This document shows, in pieces, positions 1 to 5,975 of a stretch of 31,997 nucleotides of DNA (position 1 is the stretch's first letter; each line of letters begins with the position of its first letter). Location of the stretch: the IMG/VR virus record IMGVR_UViG_3300030430_000702, positions 1 to 31,997 of that record. One strand, 5' to 3'. Origin of the DNA: a virus. The translations under genes and the position numbers were made by a program. Under the pieces are notes generated by a model. It saw only the letters and a list, made by a program, of their open reading frames with translations, did not search any database and had not been told where the DNA came from.

Positions 1-231
1 TACATTAAAATTTTTGGTGGTTTTACTGACAATAGATTTGACGGCGTTCTGCCTGGCTTCATGATCAACAGTAAAGTTTGCAGTAAAGTTTACTGTAGAC
101 TTTACTTTATTTTCTTTACTTAAATTATTTACTAGGAGTTTGTCTATACTTTTAGCTAGGGTGTGACGTAAACTTTGCTGTATAGACTGTCTACTAACGA
201 TTTTATCTTTTGAATTTTTTTCGTCAATCAT
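1..231 (-). CDS. N-terminal 77 codons of an unknown early protein (cut by window edge)
   Basis: An open frame begins with ATG at 231-229 and runs without a stop to the window edge. It overlaps the stop of the preceding gene (228-506) as ATGA, the coupling used throughout this operon. The visible part is hydrophilic and rich in Lys, Ser and Asn, with an internal near-repeat (VNFTANFTVD) produced by repeated DNA at 69-106. I recognise no domain. As the fifth gene of the leftward early operon that starts at the Cro-like gene, it could belong to replication functions, but that rests on position only. Confidence 0.6.
   Translation of the reverse strand, partial: MIDEKNSKDKIVSRQSIQQSLRHTLAKSIDKLLVNNLSKENKVKSTVNFTANFTVDHEARQNAVKSIVSKTTKNFNV
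69..179. repeat. Iteron-like cluster of AGTAAAGTTT motifs
   Basis: CAGTAAAGTTT occurs in tandem at 69-79 and 81-91 with a 12-bp period. The second copy extends into the palindrome AGTAAAGTTTACT (82-94). Inverted versions follow at 99-106 (ACTTTACT), 114-120 (CTTTACT) and 168-179 (GTAAACTTTGCT). The cluster lies inside the coding region of the truncated gene. It could be protein-binding iterons, as in some replication origins, or a by-product of a repeated peptide. Confidence 0.4.
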
Positions 232-506
232 TTTTTTTCTTCTAATGCACCAGCTATAAATTTATAATTCCCACCGTCTACCGCGTGATCCCTTTTGTAT
301 CCCCCTACATCCCACCGAGTACCTTTTAATTCATCTAAAATTCTTGCGCCTTCAGCTGGTGTTACATCCTCTTTTAGCTTTCTTGCCAGGACTAAACTGA
401 TTCGTGCAGCAAAATTTATAAACACCTCTTCATAATTTCCATAGTTCTTGCCACGCTGTTCAAGTATGCTCGCAGCTTCTTTTGCTAGTTGTTGTGGTTT
501 AATCAA
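228..506 (-). CDS. DUF6378-like small phage protein, TTG start
   Basis: 92 residues. The N-terminal part (EQRGKNYGNYEEVF, about residues 16-29) and the C-terminal part (KRDHAVDGGNYKFIAGALE) resemble the small DUF6378-type proteins of many phages; their function is unknown. The start codon appears to be TTG at 506-504, preceded by a good AAAGGAG site seven bases upstream; no ATG is available there. It overlaps the preceding zinc-ribbon gene by 8 bases and is followed by an ATGA overlap with the truncated gene, so it is the fourth gene of the leftward early operon. The domain name is from memory of the family; the coding call is firm. Confidence 0.75.
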   Translation of the reverse strand: MIKPQQLAKEAASILEQRGKNYGNYEEVFINFAARISLVLARKLKEDVTPAEGARILDELKGTRWDVGGYKRDHAVDGGNYKFIAGALEEKK

Positions 507-810
507 TGCCTAACTCCTTTAAATCTATAAAATCATCACCATTTAGCTCTTCAAACTCATCATACCTTGTTCTTGGCTCTTGGCGCCTTGCTGGTAACAC
601 TTTCTTTTTTTTAGGTCTAATCGTACCACTGGTAACCTGATTGACACCTCTACGGAGCTTATTGACGTTTATTTTTTCCTGAACTCTTGCTTCCAGCGTA
701 TAAAATGAATATTTGCAGCTCGTACACACTCTTCTGCGCCTAACCTGGTTATCTTCATAAGCTCGACTATCTTTTACCTGGGTAGATTTTTTACACATAG
801 GACAATTCAT
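499..810 (-). CDS. NrdR-like zinc-ribbon protein lacking the ATP-cone
   Basis: 103 residues. Residues 1-45 match the zinc ribbon of the ribonucleotide-reductase repressor NrdR: C3-x2-C6, the signature STQVKDSR, a basic run R24-R27, then C29-x2-C32 and FYTLEARVQ. Full NrdR (about 150 residues) continues into an ATP-cone domain that senses dATP/ATP. Here the rest is a short, charged tail ending in an acidic stretch, so the nucleotide sensor is absent. A DNA-binding role is likely, possibly at NrdR boxes or phage promoters, but unproven. It overlaps the VRR-NUC gene upstream (ATGA) and the DUF6378-like gene downstream. Confidence 0.75.
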   Translation of the reverse strand: MNCPMCKKSTQVKDSRAYEDNQVRRRRVCTSCKYSFYTLEARVQEKINVNKLRRGVNQVTSGTIRPKKKKVLPARRQEPRTRYDEFEELNGDDFIDLKELGID

Positions 811-1217
811 GCCCCAAGCTCCTTGGCAAGTTTCTCGATCATCTGCATTTGTGTGTTGTCTTTTAACTCAATCAAGTTTGATAAAAATAATTTCATCTTT
901 GAAAAGTTATCTATTACAGCTACAGCTGCACCAGCTTCTATCAGCTGTTCATGCATCTTCTTTTGCTGCGCTGATGTTCTACCACCTGGTCTTTTTAGCT
1001 CTAAGAATATACTGCACGGCACACCATCCCAAAAGTAACGCTGCGGTACAAATATGCATAGATCAGGAAACCCAGCCTTCATACCCATAGCTTTCATTTT
1101 GACATGGTAGTTTACATGACGCCTACCTTCATTTGGTGAATGATGATATATAGCGCCCCTGGGTAATGCAGCATCTAACCAATCCACAACCATTTTATGA
1201 AATTGGTATTCTTTCAT
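807..1217 (-). CDS. VRR-NUC domain nuclease
   Basis: 136 residues, the usual size of a stand-alone phage VRR-NUC protein. The PD-(D/E)xK core is visible: GFPDL with D52, then FLELK with E73 and K75, followed by RPGGRTSAQQKKMHEQL and AGAAVAVIDNF, the conserved second half of the domain. Members are Mg-dependent nucleases thought to act on branched DNA during replication or recombination. Its place just after the Cro-like gene in the early leftward operon fits a DNA-metabolism role. It starts one base after the Cro-like gene's stop and ends in an ATGA overlap with the zinc-ribbon gene. Confidence 0.85.
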   Translation of the reverse strand: MKEYQFHKMVVDWLDAALPRGAIYHHSPNEGRRHVNYHVKMKAMGMKAGFPDLCIFVPQRYFWDGVPCSIFLELKRPGGRTSAQQKKMHEQLIEAGAAVAVIDNFSKMKLFLSNLIELKDNTQMQMIEKLAKELGA

Positions 1218-1218
1218 G

Positions 1219-1428
1219 CTAATCTACACGATAAAAATCATTAGGCGTTACAGCTCCGTCAGTTACTGTCATGATTGCAGCCATGTATTTTGCGCTTGGT
1301 ATCATCCTATCTTTGTGTGTTTTAGGAAGACAAAAACGCCTGGCAATCGTTGCATGATTAGCACCTATCATTGCAGCTAACTTGGCATAGCTCATTTTAT
1401 TTTGATCTTTAAATTCTCGTAATGTCAT
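1219..1428 (-). CDS. Cro-like helix-turn-helix regulator
   Basis: 69 residues, mostly one HTH. MTLREFKDQNKMSYAKLAAMIG followed by NHATIARRF gives helix 2, turn and recognition helix (about residues 12-32), and the C-terminus contains a strand-like segment (VTPNDFYRVD). It is the first gene of the leftward early operon and is divergent from the larger repressor gene at 1535, the standard cro/cI arrangement. No ribosome-binding site fits between its -10 box (1436-1441) and the ATG, so its mRNA may be leaderless. It probably competes with the repressor for the operators at 1447-1472. The Cro-like call is firm; the biological role is inferred from position. Confidence 0.8.
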   Translation of the reverse strand: MTLREFKDQNKMSYAKLAAMIGANHATIARRFCLPKTHKDRMIPSAKYMAAIMTVTDGAVTPNDFYRVD

Positions 1429-1435
1429 GCCCTGG

Positions 1436-1463
1436 ATTATATATAATTGACAGTATCGGTCAA
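1436..1463 (-). promoter_or_regulatory. Leftward early promoter (Cro-like operon)
   Basis: On the minus strand, TTGACC (1463-1458) and TATAAT (1441-1436) are separated by 16 bases, close to the sigma-70 consensus. Only 7 bases lie between the -10 box and the ATG at 1428. The -35 box and spacer are covered by the inverted repeat at 1447-1463, so a bound repressor would block it. Confidence 0.75.
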
Positions 1464-1472
1464 TACTGTTAA
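1447..1472. promoter_or_regulatory. Operator, left (repressor/Cro binding site)
   Basis: TTGAC (1447-1451) and GTCAA (1459-1463) are inverted arms of a 17-bp site. An overlapping GTCAATACTGTTAA (1459-1472) is an imperfect inverted copy of TTGACAGTAT, which suggests two overlapping half-site pairs. A site of the same length and arms lies at 2209-2225, and both are preceded by the identical ATATATAATTGACA (1439-1452 and 2201-2214). Confidence 0.65.
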
Positions 1473-1481
1473 TTATTTAAT

Positions 1482-1510
1482 TTGCAATATGACAGAATGT
1501 GACATATCAT
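1482..1510 (+). promoter_or_regulatory. Candidate promoter of the repressor gene
   Basis: TTGCAA (1482-1487), a 17-base spacer and TATCAT (1505-1510) point toward the repressor gene at 1535. The spacer holds TGACA twice, at 1490-1494 and 1500-1504, which could be half-sites for autoregulation. A weaker alternative is TTGACA (1447-1452) with TAATTA (1470-1475). Confidence 0.5.
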
Positions 1511-1534
1511 TTATTTCAACAATGAGGTACAAGA

Positions 1535-2200
1535 ATGAACAATAGAATTTCAAATTATCGAAATATGCTCTTGGGAGATCATTATCGTTATATGACATCT
1601 AATTTGAAAAAGTACATACAGCTATCAGGCATGAGCCATGCTGAAGTTGCAGCTGCTAAAGGTATTGCGCCTGAAAGCCTTAGTAGGCATATATCAGGTA
1701 GATCACAATTCAGTATCCAAGATGCCATTGAATACGCTGAAATATTACAAATAGACCCAACTGCTATCCTATTTGATCCATGTAAAGTCAAAGTGTTTGG
1801 CAATATAATAAACGGATTTAGTGTCAATATGGTTAATGCCAGTGAAAAAGAAAAATTTGTTTATACATCTAATATCCGATTCGCTAGTCATGTTGGTGCA
1901 TTTACTAATCAAAGATCTGAATTTAATACTTATTTTGATGGTACTATTACTTGGGCAGATATGCGCCCAATACAATCAGAAACAATACCCCAGGACGCTT
2001 TGAGTAGGTGCTGTATATATAAATGCGCAAACACAAAAACTATAACTCAAGCCGTTTTGCACAAGCAACAAAGCGGTAAATTCACCATAGAACCTCTTGA
2101 ACATGGACACTCTATAATGACAGATGTTGATGTTGTATGGGCGTGTCCAGTTTTAGGAAGAGCTGAACGACCTGATTTGTTAGGTTTAGAAATAAAATAA
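1535..2200 (+). CDS. CI-like lysogeny repressor (HTH protein)
   Basis: 221 residues. An XRE-type HTH spans about residues 20-80: NLKKYIQLSGMSHAEVAAAKG, then APESLSRHISG as turn and recognition helix, and a closing helix with IDPTAILF. The C-terminal 140 residues are probably the oligomerisation domain. They faintly recall the S24/LexA fold (VFGNIINGFS; a C-terminal VWACPVLGRAERP), but I see no clear self-cleavage site or catalytic Ser/Lys pair, so induction may not use RecA. The start is supported by GAGG at 1524-1527, seven bases before the ATG. Matching operators on both sides of the gene imply that it controls both early operons and probably itself. Confidence 0.8.
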   Translation: MNNRISNYRNMLLGDHYRYMTSNLKKYIQLSGMSHAEVAAAKGIAPESLSRHISGRSQFSIQDAIEYAEILQIDPTAILFDPCKVKVFGNIINGFSVNMVNASEKEKFVYTSNIRFASHVGAFTNQRSEFNTYFDGTITWADMRPIQSETIPQDALSRCCIYKCANTKTITQAVLHKQQSGKFTIEPLEHGHSIMTDVDVVWACPVLGRAERPDLLGLEIK

Positions 2201-2208
2201 ATATATAA

Positions 2209-2237
2209 TTGACAAGTACTGTCAATTTCTATTTAAT
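2209..2237 (+). promoter_or_regulatory. Rightward early promoter with operator
   Basis: TTGACA (2209-2214), a 17-base spacer and TTTAAT (2232-2237) form a strong sigma-70-like promoter. The inverted repeat TTGACA-AGTAC-TGTCAA (2209-2225) sits on the -35 box and half the spacer, an ideal repression position. It drives the recombination operon from 2271. Confidence 0.75.
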
Positions 2238-2262
2238 CCCATCTAGTAGATAACAGATGGGG
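2238..2262 (+). promoter_or_regulatory. 5'-leader hairpin covering the ribosome-binding site
   Basis: CCCATCT (2238-2244) pairs perfectly with AGATGGG (2255-2261) around a 10-base loop. The 3' arm contains the only purine-rich Shine-Dalgarno candidate (GGGG, 2259-2262), eight bases before the ATG at 2271. No T-run follows, so it is not an intrinsic terminator. It begins right after the -10 box, so the first bases of the transcript may or may not include the whole 5' arm. Confidence 0.45.
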
Positions 2263-2270
2263 TTAATTAT

Positions 2271-3200
2271 ATGGAGTTCCCAACACTGCCCAACTGGGCA
2301 ACACAAAAAAACTACTTATGGCATTCTAATCCTGAAAGTAGACCAGTATGTAGAACATACTTTGATAAATGTATTATAAGACCAAAGCTAGATATAGCTT
2401 GGTCTATAGTCAAAGGCGAAAAGGACGGTGATAAAGATCACGCCTTAGAACAAATCAAAAAATATACTAATGACGCAGCTAAAATGACAGCTGGTAAAGT
2501 TGTGCAATCATTAGTTGAAGATTACAGAATCAATAACAAAGCAGATACGATAGAAGATTGTATTGGTGCTGGTAAAGAAATGTTTGCCGAATACAAACCT
2601 AAGACCTGGGATGATGGCAAGGACGAAGCGCAACTAGAAATATGTAGAGATACTTTTGCTGATGTATTTAAGAATGCTTTGCAAGGTATCGATGAAGCGC
2701 AAAACAAATTAAGAATAAATAAACTAGAAGGTGAACGTAATTATATGTTTGCTGTTCCAGGTCTAGCATTAGAGTATAACGGCAAGCCTGATTTTAACGG
2801 ACAAATAGAACTTAAAACTACCTGGGCAACATACAGTAAACTAATAAGTTCAGGAAGGCGTTCAGCTAGTCTACCTTCGCAACCTAGCTGGTCGCATCTA
2901 TGCCAAGTTGCTGGATACTGGGCATTCAAGAATGAGCCGCAATCAATTGTATATGCTAACGAAAAAGGTTTTAGAGTTTTTACTGAAGAGAACTGCGAAA
3001 AACTAGCGCCTGAAGCATTAAAAAATATTTGGAATCATATTGTAGCTAAATGTCGTATCCGTGAAAACCAGCTCAAATCAGCTGATACAGTAAATGATTT
3101 GATACAGCTAGTCGAACCTGACTTTAGCCATATGTACGCTTGGGATATTCATCCTGACGTTTTATCAGAAGCAAAACTATTATGGGGATTTATACAATGA
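2271..3200 (+). CDS. PD-(D/E)xK nuclease, RecB/Cas4-like
   Basis: 309 residues. The motifs of the RecB-type nuclease superfamily appear in order: AGKVVQSLVEDY (about 74-85) in the place of motif I, GKPDF with D174, IELK with E180 and K182, and LCQVAGYW with Q212 and Y216, the QxxxY motif of this group. Phage members act as 5'-3' exonucleases that prepare single-stranded ends for recombination, often next to an annealing protein, and one is encoded at 3659. It is the first gene of the rightward early operon under operator control. Whether it is an exonuclease or an endonuclease cannot be told from the sequence. Confidence 0.8.
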   Translation: MEFPTLPNWATQKNYLWHSNPESRPVCRTYFDKCIIRPKLDIAWSIVKGEKDGDKDHALEQIKKYTNDAAKMTAGKVVQSLVEDYRINNKADTIEDCIGAGKEMFAEYKPKTWDDGKDEAQLEICRDTFADVFKNALQGIDEAQNKLRINKLEGERNYMFAVPGLALEYNGKPDFNGQIELKTTWATYSKLISSGRRSASLPSQPSWSHLCQVAGYWAFKNEPQSIVYANEKGFRVFTEENCEKLAPEALKNIWNHIVAKCRIRENQLKSADTVNDLIQLVEPDFSHMYAWDIHPDVLSEAKLLWGFIQ

Positions 3201-3334
3201 ATAAGTATTTAAAAATGCATATTGCAAAAGCAACACCCAAACAAAATTTAAATTTATTTAGGTACACTGTTTTACAGTTTCTTGGTTTTTTTATGTTCAC
3301 TGTATTCATGATTTTCCTACTGGTGATATTATGA
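3197..3334 (+). CDS. Single-pass membrane peptide, 45 residues
   Basis: The frame starts with ATG at 3197, overlapping the nuclease stop as ATGA, and ends at 3332-3334, overlapping the next ATG the same way. The 45-residue product has a basic N-terminal third (NKYLKMHIAKATPKQN) and one long hydrophobic helix from about residue 26 to the end, typical of a membrane peptide with a cytoplasmic N-terminus. The double ATGA overlap argues strongly that it is translated. No family recognised. A membrane peptide among early recombination genes could serve superinfection exclusion or host takeover, but that is speculation. Confidence 0.7.
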   Translation: MNKYLKMHIAKATPKQNLNLFRYTVLQFLGFFMFTVFMIFLLVIL

Positions 3335-3669
3335 TTCAAACAAATATGTTTGATAAATTAGAGGTTCCTAGAAATGTCCGTGAAGCACGCTTTCTAGAGT
3401 TTCATAAACAATATCCTATAGTCTATAGATTATGGGATAGGTTTACCAGGGAATGCATACATAATGGCATGAAAAAGATTGGCGCAGCTTTAATTATGGA
3501 ACGTATACGCTGGGAAACAAGTGTTGTCATACAAGACAGCACGCAAAACGAAAAAAAATTAAAAATAAATGATCATCACAAAGCATATTATTCACGGCTT
3601 TGGATGAAAAATAATCCTGAATATAAAGGTATATTTGAAACTAGAGGAGTAGAAGGCAGTGAAGATTGA
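3331..3669 (+). CDS. Conserved phage protein of unknown function, 112 residues
   Basis: 112 residues, starting in an ATGA overlap with the membrane peptide gene. It resembles a conserved type of phage protein built around FLEFHKQYPIVYRLWDRFT, a central IGAALIMERIRWET and a C-terminal KINDHHKAYYSRLWMKNNPEYKGIFETR, often found near recombination or replication genes. The many aromatic and basic residues would suit nucleic-acid contact, but no catalytic motif is visible and I assign no function. It overlaps the next gene by 11 bases. Confidence 0.75.
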   Translation: MIQTNMFDKLEVPRNVREARFLEFHKQYPIVYRLWDRFTRECIHNGMKKIGAALIMERIRWETSVVIQDSTQNEKKLKINDHHKAYYSRLWMKNNPEYKGIFETRGVEGSED

Positions 3670-4288
3670 AGATATAATTAGTGAAATTAAAAGTATCGAG
3701 AAAGTCGATATAAAAGGCAAAGCATACACAACTGTTGCAACAAGGGTAGAAATTTTTAGAAAATTTTTTGGTTTTGATTACTCAATAAACACAGAATTAT
3801 TAGTTGATGATGGCAAAAGAATTTTAATGAAAGCAACCATAAGTAATAAAGAAGGTAATGTTGTAGGCGTTGGTCATGCTGAAGAGATAAGAGGGTCAGG
3901 ATATTTTCCAATGAATGATAAAAGAAATATAAACACAACATCAGCACTAGAGAATTGTGAAACCAGTTGTATTGGTCGTGCGCTTTCCTCTCTTTCGTTA
4001 CATGGTGGTGAATACGCAAGTATTAATGAAATAGAAATAGCAGAAGGAAAGAAAAAAAAGTTGGATAAAAAACCTACTACTAAATATCAAGAAGATAGAC
4101 TTGCAGCTGCTGAAAAATATGTAGAGGAACAGATGCAAGCTATCCAAACTATGAACCCAAATGCACTTATAGTTTGGACACAACAAGAATCAGATAACTT
4201 AAAATCGTTAGCTGATTTTAGTAAAAATCTACATACAAAATTGTTTAATGCTTATAAGGAAAGGAAACAAAATGGCATCAGCACCTAA
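3659..4288 (+). CDS. Candidate single-strand-annealing recombinase (ERF/Rad52-like)
   Basis: 209 residues, GTG start at 3659 with GAGGAG (3643-3648) upstream. The core has KAYTTVATRVEIFRKFFG, a beta-rich middle (ISNKEGNVVGVGHAEE) and INTTSALENCETSCIGRALSSL followed by HGGEYAS. The 'TSALENxETSxIGRAL' block is shared by phage proteins I associate with Rad52-fold annealing or ssDNA-binding proteins. The C-terminal 75 residues are Lys- and Gln-rich. Pairing with the nuclease at 2271 gives a Red-like exonuclease/annealing set. The coding call is sure; the function is moderately supported, and an ssDNA-binding role is the main alternative. Confidence 0.65.
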   Translation: MKIEDIISEIKSIEKVDIKGKAYTTVATRVEIFRKFFGFDYSINTELLVDDGKRILMKATISNKEGNVVGVGHAEEIRGSGYFPMNDKRNINTTSALENCETSCIGRALSSLSLHGGEYASINEIEIAEGKKKKLDKKPTTKYQEDRLAAAEKYVEEQMQAIQTMNPNALIVWTQQESDNLKSLADFSKNLHTKLFNAYKERKQNGIST

Positions 4289-4568
4289 TATGAAAAATAG
4301 TAAACTTAGACTAAATGGATCTATAAATGCTACTGATCAAATATCAGTTGGATTTTGGTTTAACATTGACGATCCTGATCTAGTTGACCAGCTAGAAAAG
4401 TATTACGCTATAGCTAATAAATCACCGTCAATACAGCTGCAAAGAAAAGAGATAGATACATACACAACAATGGGTAGTGCTAATCTATTTTTACCTGATG
4501 AGCGTAAGACTATGTTGCAAAGCAACTCAACATTAATAGGAGATGATGATGGCTTCCCTGGAAGGTAG
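4272..4568 (+). CDS. Small early protein of unknown function
   Basis: 98 residues from the ATG at 4272, chosen over an in-frame ATG at 4248 because AAGGAAAGGAAAC lies just before it. The protein reads MASAPNMKNSKLRLNGSI, then QISVGFWFNIDDPDLVDQLEKYY, and ends in an acidic GDDDGFPGR. The pattern suggests a short beta-sheet plus a helix; no family is recognised. It overlaps the annealing-protein gene by 17 bases and the HTH gene downstream by 20, so it belongs to the same operon. Roles in recombination or as an inhibitor of a host enzyme are both possible and untested. Confidence 0.65.
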   Translation: MASAPNMKNSKLRLNGSINATDQISVGFWFNIDDPDLVDQLEKYYAIANKSPSIQLQRKEIDTYTTMGSANLFLPDERKTMLQSNSTLIGDDDGFPGR

Positions 4569-4752
4569 AACTTTATTAAGACCTAAAGAAGTAGCCATTA
4601 GATTGTTTGGTGATTTTGGTGATACTAATCGTAAAAGAATTTATCGCTGGATACACAACAAAAAAATAAAATCTATAAAAGATAATAGAGTGTACTTTAT
4701 ACCTAAATCTGAAATACACCGTATTGAATCAGAAATGGAAATGGCGGATTAG
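4549..4752 (+). CDS. Excisionase-like HTH protein
   Basis: 67 residues from the third of three consecutive ATGs (4549), which sits six bases after AGGAG (4538-4542). LLRPKEVAIRLFG followed by TNRKRIYRWIHNKKIKSIKDNRVYFIPKSEI has the MerR/AlpA 'HTH_17' shape: helix, turn, recognition helix, then a two-strand wing ending in a 'yfipkseieri' motif. Small proteins of this type next to an integrase are usually excisionases or directionality factors. It is the last gene of the rightward early operon, so excision would follow derepression. Its stop overlaps the integrase stop on the other strand. Confidence 0.75.
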   Translation: MASLEGRTLLRPKEVAIRLFGDFGDTNRKRIYRWIHNKKIKSIKDNRVYFIPKSEIHRIESEMEMAD

Positions 4753-4762
4753 TTTCCGCCAT
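4741..4762. terminator. Hairpin containing both stop codons at the convergent junction
   Basis: ATGGCGGA (4741-4748) and TCCGCCAT (4755-4762) form a perfect 8-bp, GC-rich stem with loop TTAGTT. The loop holds the stop codon of the excisionase-like gene (TAG, 4750-4752) and most of that of int (4751-4749 on the minus strand). Neither side has a T-run, so it would act as a processing or weak termination site for both converging transcripts. Confidence 0.5.
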
Positions 4763-5897
4763 ACATTGCTGAAGCAGCTGCTTGTCTTGCCTTTGCTTGT
4801 TTTCTTTCATTCTTAACAAAGTGACCATACTGCTTGTAAGTAAAGTTAGAGTTTGAATGCCCCATAAGAGCTGCTACTTCCGCCCAATCTTCACCCAGGC
4901 TAGATAACTGTACTGATGCATAAAAGTGTCTCATATCGCCCCATAGGATAGGTTTTACACCAGCTCTTTCACAAACTCTTTTAATTAGTTTGATCAATAT
5001 CTTTTGTACTTTTGGTGTACCGTTAGAGCTTGCAAACACAATGTCACCAGGTGCGCTAAACTTTGATGCAATCTTTAGCTCTTTAAGTTTCTTCATAGTA
5101 GCTGCATCAATAGGTATTTCTCTTCTACCTCTTTTAGTTTTAGTGTCACCAATAATCATTGTGCCATGCTTCACTGCACCCTCGATACGAATTGTATGAT
5201 TATTAAAATCAATGTTGCCCCACTTCAATGCACGCAGCTCACCTTGTCTCATACCGCTTGCAAGAGCTGTAAGAACCATACACTGATCATAAAGAGTTTC
5301 AGCTGGTAATCCGTCATTAACAATCTTTTGAATTGTCTCAGGCTGTATTCTTGGCGCCCTATCTCCAAGCTCTGATGACATACCTAATGAAACTTTATCA
5401 AGAGGGTTTATTGTAATCCAACCTTTAAGATCACAATAATTTAAAAACATTTTTAATACTTTAATTCTTTTCTCAGCTGTAGCTTTTGATTTACCTTCGT
5501 CAGTAATACCTTTAACAAAAGCTGTAACTAATTCAGATTTGTTTTCTCTTTTAATAATATCAAAACTTTGATCTAAAAATTTCTTACCATCAATTTTAAT
5601 ATCCAAACAATAACCTAACGATTTTTTTATCTCTTTGAAAAATGAAACAGACAATTCTTTATTATCTATCCTAGTTGATTGGTAATGATAAAACTTATCT
5701 ACTGCCTGGGATACTTTTACTACGTCAACTTTTTCTGCAATAGCACCAGTAATAAATTTAGCTTTGAGTAATTCAGCTTCTTTTAAAGCAGCTGCTTTTG
5801 ATGAAAAGTTACCATAATAATGTGAGTAACCCACACGCCTTGCATCAATAACCCAATGCTTTCTTTCTTCCCAATATCTTACTTTTAGATCCTTCAT
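4749..5897 (-). CDS. int: Tyrosine-recombinase integrase
   Basis: 382 residues, typical phage integrase length. The N-terminal ~55 residues are an arm-binding-type domain (VRYWEERKHWVIDARRVGYS); residues 60-165 are the core-binding helices; the catalytic domain follows from about 180. Visible catalytic residues are R217 (GMRQGEL), a lysine in the hairpin (K253 or K255 of DTKTKRGRR), R323, H347 in LMGHS and the nucleophile Y357 in YKQYGHF. The first His of the HxxR box is replaced by Gly (G320 in WGDMRH). AGGAG lies seven bases before the ATG. The gene reads away from attP and is convergent with the early operon. It would insert the phage into a tRNA-Asp gene. Confidence 0.95.
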   Translation of the reverse strand: MKDLKVRYWEERKHWVIDARRVGYSHYYGNFSSKAAALKEAELLKAKFITGAIAEKVDVVKVSQAVDKFYHYQSTRIDNKELSVSFFKEIKKSLGYCLDIKIDGKKFLDQSFDIIKRENKSELVTAFVKGITDEGKSKATAEKRIKVLKMFLNYCDLKGWITINPLDKVSLGMSSELGDRAPRIQPETIQKIVNDGLPAETLYDQCMVLTALASGMRQGELRALKWGNIDFNNHTIRIEGAVKHGTMIIGDTKTKRGRREIPIDAATMKKLKELKIASKFSAPGDIVFASSNGTPKVQKILIKLIKRVCERAGVKPILWGDMRHFYASVQLSSLGEDWAEVAALMGHSNSNFTYKQYGHFVKNERKQAKARQAAASAMYGGN

Positions 5898-5929
5898 TCA
5901 CCGCTCCTTTGTTAACCGCTTATGTAATA

Positions 5930-5957
5930 AATATAACAGTAGATGACATATTTTCAA
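5930..5957 (-). promoter_or_regulatory. Candidate integrase promoter
   Basis: On the minus strand, TTGAAA (5957-5952), 16 bases and TATATT (5935-5930) precede int by about 33 bases. The repeat at 5976-5994 lies just upstream, so Int bound to its arm sites could influence its own expression. Confidence 0.5.
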
Positions 5958-5975
5958 GATATAGACAGAAAAAAA

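Noticed and set aside
1535-2200. LexA/S24 self-cleaving repressor
   Set aside because: The C-terminal domain faintly recalls the fold, but no Ala-Gly cleavage site or clear Ser/Lys pair could be placed.
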